This document shows positions 48,434 through 60,387 of a stretch of 64,000 nt of DNA, in pieces. The stretch lies in assembly GCA_032719365.1 (NCBI GenBank), contig CM064872.1:45740252-45804251 (forward strand), given 5' to 3'. The notes beneath the pieces were generated by a model. That model made no database searches, was not told the origin of the DNA, and saw only the letters and a list, made by a program, of their open reading frames with translations. Both the position numbers and the translations under genes were made by a program. This DNA comes from Prinsepia uniflora (Eukaryota > Streptophyta > Magnoliopsida > Rosales > Rosaceae). Numbering within the stretch: position 1 is the first letter of the stretch; the number at the start of each line of letters is the position of its first letter.

Positions 48434-50142
48434 AATTGTAAAAAAGTACCAAAATTATAGGGTCGATTTCAAAGTACTCGAATTAAAAAAACTTTAAATT
48501 GCACACCCAACATATTTTGTCGATTTCAAAATAGTGCTTCCATCACAAATTCCATTCAAATGTCAATCAACGTGGCAGAAAAAGCCACTCAACATGTGAT
48601 ATGGCAAAATTTGAAGGGGCAATTTGGGAATAATTATAATCTCAATTCATCATCTTCTTCCCATATTTCTCTTCCTCAATTCATCATCTTCATCAATCGC
48701 CATCTCAATTCAAATTTATTTTTTCTCCAATCCATCATATGTATTCGCCATATCATCATTTGGATCTGGATTTCTATGAATTGTAAATTTTTACCATTCG
48801 AAATTTTAAAAAATTAAAGAACAAACAAAATAAAATTCAACCTCAAAACTCAGTTCAATGAATTGAACACTCACGCCACTTACCCCTGTGTTCCCAGAGA
48901 ATCAAACTTGGAAATTTTATGAACAAAAACCCAAAAATTTCATGAAGAAGAACCCTGAAATTTCATGAGAAAAACCTCATAAATATCATGAAAAAAACCC
49001 AGAAATTTCATGAATAACTATTGTTGCTGCAATGAAGGACGTGGCTATTCTTTTCGTCTTGTCCCTCGTCGTCTTGTATATTGTACGACCCACAAACCCA
49101 ACTTTCTTTTCTTACAGAAATATGAAAAAGATCAGACGCTTCAAGTTCAGAAAGCGCATTTGTCGGGTCACCCAATGTTTTTTCCGGAATACCTGAACCC
49201 GAACTGGTTACGCCAGGCTCATCTCCAATTCAGATTCTCCCTCCCGTTGCAGCTACAAGCCCATGTCAAAGATACTCATGTGGGGTCGGAAATTGTCTGC
49301 AGGCGTAAAATCCTTGTGCTGTAGAAAACTCGGATCGGGTTACAAATAGTTAGGTTAGAACCCGATTGAGAACATAGAGCCTGGGATGGTTCCGAAAAGA
49401 CACCTAGTTGTGTACGTGTGCCAAAAACACGGGAACATTGAGGGGTCATACACTTGGAGAGCTTTGTTTTTAAATCCATGAATGATGAGACCTACCGAAG
49501 TCGGCGAGGAACAAGACGAAAAGAATAGCCATGACCTTCATTGCATCAATAGTGGCTATTCATGAAAATTCTGGGGTTTTTTTTCATGAAATTTCTGGAG
49601 TTTTTCCAATGAAATTTATGGGTTCTTATTAATAAAATTTTCGAGTTTGATTCTCTTGGAACACATGGGTAAGTGGCGTGAGTGTTCAATTCATTGAATT
49701 GGGTTTTGGGGTTGAATTTTATTTTGTTTTGTTCTTTAATTTTGTTTTTAAATTTTAAATGGTAAAAATCTTCAATTCATAGAAACCTAGATCCAGATGA
49801 TGTGGTGATGATGATATGGTGAGTACATATGATGGATTGGAGAAAAAATAAATTTGAATTGAGATGGTGATTGATGAAGATGATGAATTGAGGAAGAGAA
49901 AGAAGGGAAGAAGATGATGAATTGAGATTATAATTATTCCCAAATTGCCCTTTCAAATTTTTCCACATCACATGTTGAGTGGCTTTTTTTTTTGCCACGT
50001 AGACATTTAACTAACATTTGGACGGAAATTGTGACAGAAGCACTATTTTCAAATCGACAACATAGGTTGGGCACACAATTGAATGTTTTTTTAGTTCGGG
50101 TACCTTTTGAAATCGATCCTATAGTTTGGGTACTTTTATATA
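48434..50142. mobile_element. Fold-back element with roughly 640-bp inverted arms
   Basis: The left arm (about 48434-49078) and right arm (about 49505-50142) are diverged inverted copies. Examples are GTCGATTTCAAAATAGTGCTTC near 48519 against its complement near 50035, and the pair reading KATQHVIWQNLKGQFGNNYN / KATQHVMWKNLKGQFGNNYN. A unique centre of about 425 bp separates them. Each inner arm end has an ATG followed by a hydrophobic stretch, MKDVAILFVLSLVVL (49032, +) and MKVMAILFVLFLADF (minus, near 49545). It could be a fold-back or Mutator-like non-autonomous transposon. No target duplication was established. Confidence 0.65.
49032..49196 (+). CDS. Possible small ORF with signal-peptide-like N-terminus, inside the fold-back element
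   Basis: A 54-codon ORF begins MKDVAILFVLSLVVL, a hydrophobic signal-peptide-like start, and continues with a basic stretch (MKKIRRFKFRKRICRV). The start lies in the inverted arm and the rest extends into the unique centre. A similar start is encoded in the opposite arm but is followed by a stop after 23 codons. No family is recognised and it may be chance. Confidence 0.2.
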   Translation: MKDVAILFVLSLVVLYIVRPTNPTFFSYRNMKKIRRFKFRKRICRVTQCFFRNT

Positions 50143-51429
50143 GTTTAACATGAATGTCACAATATGAACCCATACCTCAATTTACAAAACACATAACAAA
50201 CCCATAGAAAAGTTCACAAAAAAAGTCCAAAAATTCCAATATGTTCATATTTTTTTCTCTAAAATCGAACAAGATTAGGAAAGCGAAAACTAAATATCAC
50301 ATCGAATCCAACAAAACACCCAATAGAGGACCATATGTATTAATACCTGAAGGTCCATTTGAGGAAGAATAGAGCGAAATTGGAGGAGAAGATGAAGCAG
50401 AAGATGAAGCAAAGGAATGTAATGAACCTATGAATTTCACTTCTAAAGTTCATATATGTAGTCAATAAATTTACGAAGATAAACTAAATGAAAAAATTCT
50501 AGAAGAATACCTAAAATATGACCTAGATGTCCAAGATCGATTTAATTTATATTTAGAGATCCTCTGCAGAACAAATAGAATGAAGCAATGTCAATAACAA
50601 TATATGTAGATTTGAGAGATAATATTGGAAAGTTGAGTAAGAAACAGACACAAAGAACTAAAGAGGTGTCGATGAACATAAACATAAGTAGAGTAAAATT
50701 ATAGAACAATTTGTCTTTGAAAATTAAAAGATAACTTGATTTTTTTTTTCAAATATAAACAACTACTTCCTCAATCTTTCCAAGAAATCAACATGAAAAA
50801 TGAACTTACTAAATTAATGCCAATAATAATGTCATGAAAGTTGAAACAAACTGAAAGCAATAAACTGGGAAAAAGAAGCAAGAAAATAAAAGAGACCGGA
50901 GAGTGAGAAGATTATGTTTGACATGAACTAGCAAATTCATGACCAGAGGAGGCAGAACGTGAGTGGATTCCAACTGTAGGAGGTAAAGACACGTCAACGA
51001 TCATCAGGAGGAAGACTAGTGAGGAGAGCTTTTGAGTGAGTAAAATTTAGGGTTTTAGGTTTAGTTTTAAGAAATAATAAGATGTTGGGATTTGGGTTGA
51101 CGAACAGATGACAGGTCGAGAGAGTCGAAATCATGTCAATAAATTGATCAGCAACGAAGCATGTTGCTGCTGCACGATTGGATGAAGGTGTAGCGACTCA
51201 TGGTGTTTTGCAATTGGATGAAGTGCAGCGAAAAACGAGGCTTCGTAATTAGCTGCACTAGCAGCACTGTCGATCCGGAGAAGAAGTGAAGAACGAAGCA
51301 ATGAGGAGGCAGTCGCGTACTGGCTATTGGCTGGAGCTGCGACGTGAAAGAAGAAGAGTGCTCCTTATGACATCGAAGGAAAACGTCACGGAAGTAAGGA
51401 GAAAGATGCACTACTGATGAGGGTTGGAG
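50143..51429. other. Intergenic region, nothing recognised
   Basis: AT-rich sequence with short degenerate ORFs only; no domain, RNA gene or clear repeat border was identified. Confidence 0.55.
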
Positions 51430-52501
51430 TGACAGGACCCATCCCAATCAACCTGAAGGTCGTGAGTGGACAAAAATAACAGTTTATAAAAAAATTTATC
51501 GAAATACATTTATACCCTTCACGTAAAAGCCTGCATGCATAAGAAAATAGTATTACCAAAACTTTCTCAAATGCAAGAAGTATTGCTTTTCAAATCAAAA
51601 CACAGTGAAAAATACTTCTCAATCAAAGCCATTTCCTCAGTAGGGTCTTAGCCCAAAACCAAATCATACAGGGTCTCAGCCCAAATCAAATCACATAGGG
51701 TCTCAGCACAAATATAAAACACGAGGGACCTCAGCCCAACTATAAAACCAAGTGGGATCTCAGCTTATCATCATCAGTCATCATCATCAGTCACGATTCC
51801 AATCCCAGCAACACGTGCCCATAAGCTCAAGGACTGCTCTGATCCTGAGCATGTCGTTGTGAACACACCACCAGCCGACAATCTCCAGATCGTCATGAAC
51901 GTATCAACGATCGATCTCATATACCACACTCATGAGTCAAGCCTCTCTTGGCTGCTCGATAGCAGGCGCATCGTGACCTCTCTGTACCTCGAATGCGAGT
52001 ATTATCTCCAGGGTGCTCTCCGGGGAAACACATTCACAACTTAAGGCCCTCACATAAATCCGAGTATTTAAACTCCCGAGTCTTTAAACTCAAAATTATA
52101 ATCATCATTGAAAACAATATCTATCAACACTTCATAAATCTAGGATTGCTTGATTCCTATCAAATCCACAACTGAGTCTCATGCCCGAAATTTCTTTCAT
52201 AAATCTCATAACTTTGTCACAGCCCGATATATCTCACGTTTGACTATACTCTAAGTCAAACCATAAATCAACTGGATCATAAGCCCGAAAGATATTTTCA
52301 ATTCTAAAAACTATTTCACAATTCAAAACACTTTTCCAAAATCATCATTGACTTTAATCCAAGTCAAGTCTTATCAACTGGGACTCATGCCTAAATATAA
52401 TTTCATGCATCTCCGTGAAACCATTCAAAATCATTAATTAAATCCTCGGTTTTATGCCTCTCCGTGAAACTATCAAAATCACATAAAACACATGCACATA
52501 G
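51430..52501 (-). mobile_element. LTR fragment of the long-LTR family, interrupted by the next element
   Basis: Starts TGACAGGACCCATCCC, the inverted 3' end of the family, and continues with the GAGTGGACAAAAATAA region and repeated GGGTCTCAGCCC phrases. It is cut at 52501 where a plus-strand element begins. The remainder would lie beyond the right edge. Candidate target duplication of the interrupting element: CATAG (52497-52501). Confidence 0.7.
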
Positions 52502-52669
52502 TGTAACAATCTGTCCCGAATTCCAGGATTAGATTAGTGATAAATCACGATTAGTGAGGTTAATCGGTGATTAGTTGGGTGAAATCGGACGAACGATGCA
52601 AAATGACCGTTTTGCCCCTAGGTGTGGGCAAAACGTTGACTTTTCATTATGGCGGTCAAATGGACTTTG

Positions 52670-55619
52670 TGTAGCGACCCGTCCCAAATTCCATGATTAG
52701 ATTAGTGACTAATCACGATTAGTGAGGCTAATCCGTGATTAGTAGAGCGAAATCGGACGAACGATGCGAAATGACCGTTTTGCCCCTAGTGGTGGCAAAA
52801 CGTTGACTTTTCAATCAGACTGTCAAATGGACTTTGACCGATGACCGTGACGTAGTTCGTGACGTCACGAGTTCATAGACAGGTGGCACGTTCAATTCCG
52901 ACGTTCGAGGAGGAAGTTATGACGTTCGGAAGTTTAGGGGCATTTTGGTAATTTGGGTGAATAGGAGGTCAAAAGTTGACTTTTTGATCGGGAGGTCCGA
53001 TGGCCGAGGGCCGAAGATCGTTACGTAGATAAGGACGATACGAATCCGTAGACAGGCGGCACGTCGAATTCGGACGTTCGACGGCGAAGTTACGGTTCAC
53101 GGAAGTTCCCGGTTACTATTCACGACGGCACGTTTTACGAGACAAAAAGTGCAGTTGTCTTTAGTGGGTCCAGTTACTTTTCAGCAACCAATGGATGAGT
53201 GACACTTGTCACCCATCCACTGGCCCTTAATTCCCATACATGCATCGATCATCTCTTTGTTTTTCCATTCATCCAACCACCCACCCGATCTCAGTTTGAA
53301 CCCAAACCCATCCAAAACTTTCCAGCCGATCTTGAATGGGACCATAGAGTGAGGGAGAGGCTGAGGAAGCAAGGGACGGTGGCTGGGAGCACCTGGACCG
53401 CCGCACACGGCCGTGAAGGCCCAGGTAACCCGATTACCCGACATGCCCATTTTTCCATTATTTTCGAATATGACTTTATGGGTTGTTATGGGTGATTGGA
53501 AGATGATTAGGGAGTTGATAGGATGATTTTAAGAGGATTTGGAAGGTGCTTCACGGCGGAGGGAGCCGTGAGGGTGGTCGGGAAAAACAGAACCGTGAGG
53601 TTCATTTTGGAACCATGGGTTTCGGTGGGTTTTTGATAGTTTTGTTAATTGGGATTGGTAGAAAACATTAAAATAGGAATTTAGGAATTGGAATGGAGGA
53701 AATCGGACCAAAAATGAGGGAGAAGAAGGCCTGGACCGGTTACGCCGGTCCAGTTGCAGAGGTTGGACCGGACCGGGCCGGTCGGACCGGTTCGATCGAG
53801 GGAGGACGACGGCACTGTAGCGGCGCGTGAGGCCCACGCGCAGGGGCCATTGGGCGGCGCGTGGCAGCGCGTGCTAGGGTTTCTGGGGAAGTGTTCAACA
53901 TACGAAATCATCTATTCGATGTAACGAACATTTTGGGACTGGTTTCGAGTCGATCGGACACCGTCTCGATATGTTTCGGGGCATCGGAAGATTTAGGTTC
54001 GGGATTAAAAATAGTTAAAAATAAGGGAAAATTACGGGGCTTTAGTGAGGGGTTATATAAGTAGTTAGTAACCCTCTAAATTAATTTGGACAGGTTTGGA
54101 AGTCCCGGTGATGGTGATCGGCTCGGGGAGCCGTATGGCACGCGTATCGAGACGCGGCTTCGGACGGTCTGTGAGTGGACCTTGTTTTCTAAATTGGTGC
54201 ATGCATAAATGTTTATTATATGTTTTAAATACTTGTTTGTGTTGCCATGAGTGCATTTGGATGTATGGTTACGTATAGGCACGTATTTCGAGGTTTCGGC
54301 CCTATACGGTTCCTATACGGGGCTGTATGCCTTTATTGGTCTAAATGAAATGGTTTTGGATTTCCAAATGGATTATGAATAGGATTTGATAAGGTTGATT
54401 TGGATATCTGTGAATTATATGGTTTCACGTGTTTCGAGGCGATTTACGTGCTTGCACGTAAATCGAGGTTTTCCGATTTTATACTGATTTTCCGTACTTA
54501 TGGTTTTGGATATGATTTCATGAAATAATTTTGGATTTGAAAAGGTAATTCTCGGACTTGAGGTCCATTTGATTTACGGAATCGGGCCAGAGGCCCAATT
54601 GGTTTACGATTCGGACCGGGGGTCCAGTTTCTATGTGGATTCGGGCCTAGTGCCCAGCTATGTGTTACAAATGGTTTTTACGGGTCATGACGGTTTATGG
54701 GAACCGGCATGAACCCCTGAAATGGATTTACGGGTCATGACGGTTTATGGGAACCGGCATGAACCCATGAAAGGATTTTATGGTTCATGACGGCTTATGG
54801 GGGGGCCGGGCATGAATCCTGGAAAGGTTTAAAGAATGATTTCAAAAGGTTTTTCATATTCCATCCTTTATATATGATTGTCTCCTCCGGGGAGGGTCGT
54901 TGGCCTGGGTGGACCCCGGAGTAGTCACGGAGCACTGACTGAGTGGAGTCGCCCCCCAGTTGGGTTCCTTACTCTCAGGATGGGCATGGTTCGTTACCTT
55001 CAGGGAGGGTCATTGATCTACGGACATTGACCTGGGTGGACCCTGGAGAGACTTGGGTTTGAGACCCCGGTTAGCACACGTGTAGCTTTATTTTACCGTG
55101 ACAGGTTCTGGATATGAATATATTGGATAAACATGATTTCAATTGGTTTGGGAAAACTGTGTTTTATGATGATAAATGGATTTGGGCTGAGATCCCACAC
55201 ATGTTTACTATGTTCTGGTTTTCTGTAAATTGGTTTTGGGCAGGAGCCCGTGTGACTTGTATTTACAGAATTTGGGGCTGAGACCCTAATTATGGATGTT
55301 TTAACATATATTATTGGATAAATGGTTTTACTATGCATGCATGCTTTTTAGTGGAGGGTATAAATGTCTTTTATGGAAATGTTTTATAAAATCTTTATTT
55401 TTGTCCACTCACAGTCTTTCTGTTTTTAATACCCTTCAGGTTGACAGCGGATGTGGACTGTAGCAGAGATCGAGATATCACATGCCTCCTCCGGATCCTG
55501 GCGTACTCTGATAGCCCGGGAGGGCAAAGGTCGGAAATATCCCTTGTCTGACACTCCGTGTCAGACGGGAGCAGGGTCATCCCATGTTAATCCCGGGGGG
55601 ATTGGGATGGGTCCTGTCA
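52670..55619 (+). mobile_element. Solo LTR nested inside an LTR of the same family, TSD CTTTG
   Basis: 2950 bp from TGTAGCGACCCGTCCC to GGGTCCTGTCA, flanked by CTTTG at 52665-52669 and 55620-55624. The host LTR sequence before (ending CAAATGGACTTTG) resumes exactly after it (CTTTGACCGATGACCG). The insertion is therefore younger than its host LTR. Confidence 0.92.
54554..54655 (+). repeat. Four 13-base hairpins at about 30-bp spacing
   Basis: GGACttgagGTCC (54554), GGGCCagaGGCCC (54584), GGACCgggGGTCC (54613) and GGGCctagtGCCC (54643). Arms differ yet always pair; spacing is 30, 29 and 30. They are in the same relative part of the LTR as the TTTAAAG hairpins of the other subfamily. Confidence 0.85.
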
Positions 55620-56633
55620 CTTTGACCGATGACCGTGACGTAGCTTAGGACGTCACGAGTTCATAGTCAGGTGGCACGTTCAATTCCGACGTTCGAGGAG
55701 AAAGTTATGACATTCGGAAGTTAAGGGGCATTTTGGTAATTTTGGTTAAAAGGGGTCAAATGTTGACTTTTTGACCAGGAGGTCCGATGGCCGAGGGCCG
55801 AAGATCGTTATGTAGATCGGGACGATACGAATTCATAGACAGGCGGCACGTCGAATTCGAACGTTCGACGACGAAGTTACGGTTCACGGAAGTTCAAGTG
55901 CACTATTGCACGAATTACGAGATAACCTGACTTTTGGACTCTAGTGGGCCCTAGATATTTTATGGAGGCCCAATGGATGAGTGACACTTGTCACCCATCA
56001 ACATGCCACCCACATTGATTCATTCATCGACCATCCTTTTCATTTCTTCATTTCAAACCCAAAAACCTGATCTCATCCCCTCCATCTTTGTGGAACCCAA
56101 ACCATACCATTCCATTTGATCCAACCTGAGATGAAGGCAGAGGATGACTGAGGACTGAGGAGGCTGCTGAAAGCCTGAACCACCGCCCACGACGGCGTGG
56201 AGGAAGAAAAACCCGACCAGGTAACCATTTCCATTCAAATTTCATTTCGGGTTTAAGGTATTAGGGATGATATCTGGGGATTGGATGGTGATTGTTAGGT
56301 CCTTAGGAGTGTGTAAGGGAGCCTTGGACGGCAGGGAAGGGCCGAGACGCCGTGGAGGCTAATCGGAAATTTTGGGCCGTGAGGGAAGAATCGAAGGGGG
56401 TTGATTTTGGATGTTTTTCTTGGTTTTATTCGTACCACTAGACTCCTAGGATTAAAATAGGAATTATAGGATTGATTAGGAGTTGAATCGGACCGAAATG
56501 GAGGAAGAAAACCGTTGGACCAGTCACGCTGGTCTAGACCGGTTCAGGTTGCAGGTGGACCGGTTCGCGACAGCTTAAAGACGCTGCTACAGTGGCGTGT
56601 GATCTCACTTGCAGGTGAGGTTCTAGGGCGCGT

Positions 56634-56656
56634 GGGGGGGGGGGGGGGGGGGGGGG
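56634..56656 (+). repeat. G23 homopolymer
   Basis: Twenty-three consecutive G residues inside the outer LTR, at the place where the related LTR has GGCGGCGCGTGGCAGCGCG (about 53853). The length may be inaccurate because such runs are hard to sequence. Confidence 0.9.
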
Positions 56657-57344
56657 CGTGTCCCACTATTTGGGGAAGTGTTCAACACGTGAAATCTTCT
56701 ATTTGATGTAACGAACATTTTGGGGCTGGTTTCGTGTCGATCGGACACCGTCTCGATAATGTTCGGGGCATCGGAAGGTTTCGGATCGGGATTTAAAAGA
56801 GTTAAAAATTCCGAAAATTTACGGGGCTTTATTGGGAGGTTATTTAAGTAGTTAGTAACCTTCTATTACGATTTGGACTGGTTCGGGAGTCCCTTATTGG
56901 TTTCTTATGGATTTGGGCAGTGGACCGTATGGTCTATTTCATGATGGTTTTGGGTTGAGTCCCTTATGGATTTGGGCAGTGGCCCGTATATTTGATTTGA
57001 TTATGGTTTTGGGCTTAGTTCTCACAGATGGTTCCATTTGGTTAAATGGTTTTCGAATGCATGCATGCTTTTTAGTGAAGGGTACAAATGTCTTTATGGA
57101 AATGTTTTTATAAACTTTGTTTTGTCCACTCACAGCTTTTAATGTTTTGACTGCCCTTCAGGTTGATAGTGGATGTGGATTGTAGCAGAGACCAAGATAT
57201 CATATACCTCCTCCGGATCCTAGCGTACTCTGATAGCCCGGGAGAGCAAAGGTTGGAAATATCCCTTGTCTGACACTTCGTGTCAGACGGGACTAGGGTC
57301 ATCCCACGTTAATCCCGGGGGGATTGGGATGGGTCTTGTCAAAG

Positions 57345-57356
57345 TGGTATCAGAGC
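57345..57356 (+). other. Primer binding site, initiator-Met tRNA
   Basis: TGGTATCAGAGC, the canonical 12-base complement of the initiator methionine tRNA 3' end, three bases after the LTR end. It is the start point of minus-strand DNA synthesis. Confidence 0.93.
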
Positions 57357-58782
57357 GAGGCTGGCTTATCAGAGCTCGGCTAGCTCTATCAGAGCATAGG
57401 ATTTCTCGTAGGATTGCTTATCAGAGTAGGTTTGCTCTTACGGTGTACGCAAGTGGAGGATGTGATATCTCAATGGGCTACAGTTCGTTATCAACCTGAT
57501 AGTGGGATGCCGATACGATAGTTAGTAGGATTGAATCGCAGATTGTTTTGGTTCGACATTTGATGCCGGGGTTGCCATGGTTCTGTCGTGGATGACAGTG
57601 TGGGACCTGACTACGCTCAAACTACGCATTAAATTAAACATGTAATTCGAGTGTTATGCAATTTAAACCCTTTTTGTGTAGATGTAGTATTGATAAATAG
57701 GGATCGTTCTTAACCGGGGAAATTAGGGAACATTAATAATATGTTAGTGGAATATGAATAAAAGAATAATGAATTAGAGAATTAAATAATAAAAGAATTA
57801 AACAATCAAAGAATTAATAAATTAAAAATAGATGAACAAGATAATAATAAATTAATGAATTACAAAGAATTAATAAATTAACGAATTAAAGAATGAAATA
57901 ATAGAAGAATAAAGGACTTAGTTAATCAAAGAATAAAGGAATTAATTAATCAAAGAATCAATAAATTAAATAATAAAGGAATGAAAGAATAAAAGCATCA
58001 AAGAATAAAAGAATAAAGAATAAACAAGGGGGGGTTTTGAAGAGGTGTGTAATTATGTAAATAAGTAAAAGCATAGATAAACTCATTCTATTTCTATTCT
58101 AACTTATGCACAAAGTAGACTTCCCGTAAACACAAACTTCAACAACATACTACAATTGCAAATATTTGAATTAATCACGAAATTATACCTTCACAAACTC
58201 ATATTTCTTCATACATTATTCATATTATAAATGCACCGAACAACGGATTTTTACTTATAATATAATTACCTTAAGTTTGTGATTTAATGCGCCCCGAACA
58301 GCGGTCATACATTAAATCTCTCCAAATCTACTCTAAATGCCCCGAACAGCGGATCAACATTTAGTTTCGAAATGAAGTTTAAGCTCTAAAATGTAAGAAG
58401 TAAATGATTTTTAGAAAGTAAAACACATGGAGATTATACTCAATTTTCACAAAAGATAGGAAGGAGAAACCAATACATATATTGCATTATAATTAGAACC
58501 AATAACAAATAAAAGAGTTTAAGAGAATGGAGAGCAAATGTTACACTTTTCAGATTGGATGAGAACAATGGATTGTTTTTCACAAGGAACACCGAACAGC
58601 GGCTGGAACCTTATGAAGATGGAAGAAGATTAAACAAGGAAATTCAGACTTGAACTCTCAAAATTGTATTGGAACTATTTTGCCAAGATTTCTCCTAAAA
58701 GAGGCTCAATTTTGTGCTACTTGGAAGTGGTGCATGCACAAACGGGGAATTAGTAACAACCGAACTTGAAGGGATTGGGTTA

Positions 58783-60387
58783 TTACCTTGTTGTGTGGGT
58801 AGGTTGAACTGGCGGTTGTGTCATGGTGGTCTTAGTTGCCACCTTGTGCTTTTCAGCCTCAGAAACGGCTGGATCTGGTTCTATTTCTCCGAGCACTTTA
58901 CCACTTCGAGTGGTGATTGCATTGGCTTCAGGTCTTACATTTGGGTTAGGTGTAGGTTGAGGTGGAAGCACCCCGCTAGCTTGGATCTTACCCATGAAGT
59001 CCACGACCTTGCCCATTTGGTCCTTGAGATCAGCGATGTCTTTTTGTTGATTTTGCTGACCTGTGACAAGAGCCTGAGTTGACGCCATTAGTGTTTGCTG
59101 CCCTTGGGAAAGAGCAGCCAGCATTTTATCATAATCAGGATTAGAAGATGAAGAAGTATGATTATTTGCATGATTATGAGAAAAGTTAGAAAATGGGACC
59201 GGGGGCCTTGGTTGCCATGTGGGCCTTGGGAACTGGTCTGGGACACGGTTTGGCCCAGTCGACATGTGCTGAGGGTTTAGGACATTGTTCGGATCTCTCC
59301 AACTGTAACCTTCGGTCCTTGGCCCTCCTTGATAGCCTCCAATGGCGTGTGCCATTTCAGTTCCGGAGTCTTCTTCCCTTGCAGTGTAGGGACATTGTTC
59401 CTCAAGATGGCCTTGAGAGCATATGGAACAAACTGGAGCTACCTGTTTCTTTAGCTCAAGCATATTCGAAAGCATAGAGGTGATTTTATCTAACTTTGAA
59501 TCATTTATAGCATGGGAACTTACCTCATGTACCTTTCTAGAAATAGGATCGGCACCTTCGTATTGTGCATCATTGAGTGCACGACTTTCAAGTAGTGCAC
59601 GACCATCTACTAGGCTCCGAGCTAAGAAACTTCCATTAGCTGCAGCATCGAGCAGTCCTCTATCCCAACCTTTAAGTCCTTCATAAAAGTAGGTTAAAAG
59701 ATAGCCTTCTGTGATCCCGTGAGTAGGGCATGAAGCACAAAGTTCCTTAAACCTCTCATAGTACTGGCTGAAATTCTCATCATGTTCTTTCTGCTTGATT
59801 CCAGTGATCTCTTTTCTTAAGACCGTAATCTTTGAGGCAGGGAAGTACTTGGTAAGAAACTCCTGAACCAACTTCTCCCAAGAGTCAATATGATTGGGTG
59901 GGAGACTTAAAAGCCATACCCGTGCTCTTTCTTCCAAGGACAATGGGAAAGCTTTCAGCTTCATGATTTCCAAGTCCGCATCATCCGGACACATACTACT
60001 AATGATGAATTGGAACTCCGTTAAGTGTTTGTGTGGATCTTCATTTCTGATTCCACGGAACTTGGGTAGTTGATGAAGAACTCCACTCTTAAGCTCAATA
60101 TCTTTCTTGTTGGTTCGAGGCTCGGGATACTGGATGCAGAAGTCTGTAGTGCCATTTGTGTTTGCACATGTCTGCTCCCGGATACTCAGGTTTCGTGCCA
60201 TGGTTATCGGTGTTCCGAAAATCTGTTCTTCTTCTGAATTACTCTTCTCGCTTTTGGACTCACCGAATATTGGGGATGGAGGTTCGAACGAACTGGTTTG
60301 CTTAAGTGCGTCTCTGAATGTGGCGTTGCTTGGTGAGATGTCAAGTTGTCTTCTCAGCCGATCAAGCTTAGATTGATGAGCACGCAT
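58783..60387 (-). CDS. Gag protein of the Athila-like element, intact ORF
   Basis: 534 residues, ATG at 60387 with an in-frame TGA just upstream, stop TAA at 58783-58785. Order: a charged N-terminus; the capsid-type retrotransposon Gag domain (about residues 105-240, with FRGIRNEDPHKHLTEF, RARVWLLSLPPNHIDSW and FLTKYFPASK); a zinc-knuckle-like CSICSQGHLEEQC (C-x2-C-x3-H-x4-C), as in Athila Gag; a Pro/Asn/Gln-rich linker; and a C-terminal segment NAITTRSGKVLGE that normally leads into protease. Gag assembles cytoplasmic particles that package element RNA. Only about 55 bases separate the stop from the truncated 3' LTR, so pol was lost by deletion. With the 5' LTR promoter retained, Gag expression is conceivable. 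Confidence 0.9.
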   Translation of the reverse strand: MRAHQSKLDRLRRQLDISPSNATFRDALKQTSSFEPPSPIFGESKSEKSNSEEEQIFGTPITMARNLSIREQTCANTNGTTDFCIQYPEPRTNKKDIELKSGVLHQLPKFRGIRNEDPHKHLTEFQFIISSMCPDDADLEIMKLKAFPLSLEERARVWLLSLPPNHIDSWEKLVQEFLTKYFPASKITVLRKEITGIKQKEHDENFSQYYERFKELCASCPTHGITEGYLLTYFYEGLKGWDRGLLDAAANGSFLARSLVDGRALLESRALNDAQYEGADPISRKVHEVSSHAINDSKLDKITSMLSNMLELKKQVAPVCSICSQGHLEEQCPYTAREEDSGTEMAHAIGGYQGGPRTEGYSWRDPNNVLNPQHMSTGPNRVPDQFPRPTWQPRPPVPFSNFSHNHANNHTSSSSNPDYDKMLAALSQGQQTLMASTQALVTGQQNQQKDIADLKDQMGKVVDFMGKIQASGVLPPQPTPNPNVRPEANAITTRSGKVLGEIEPDPAVSEAEKHKVATKTTMTQPPVQPTHTTR

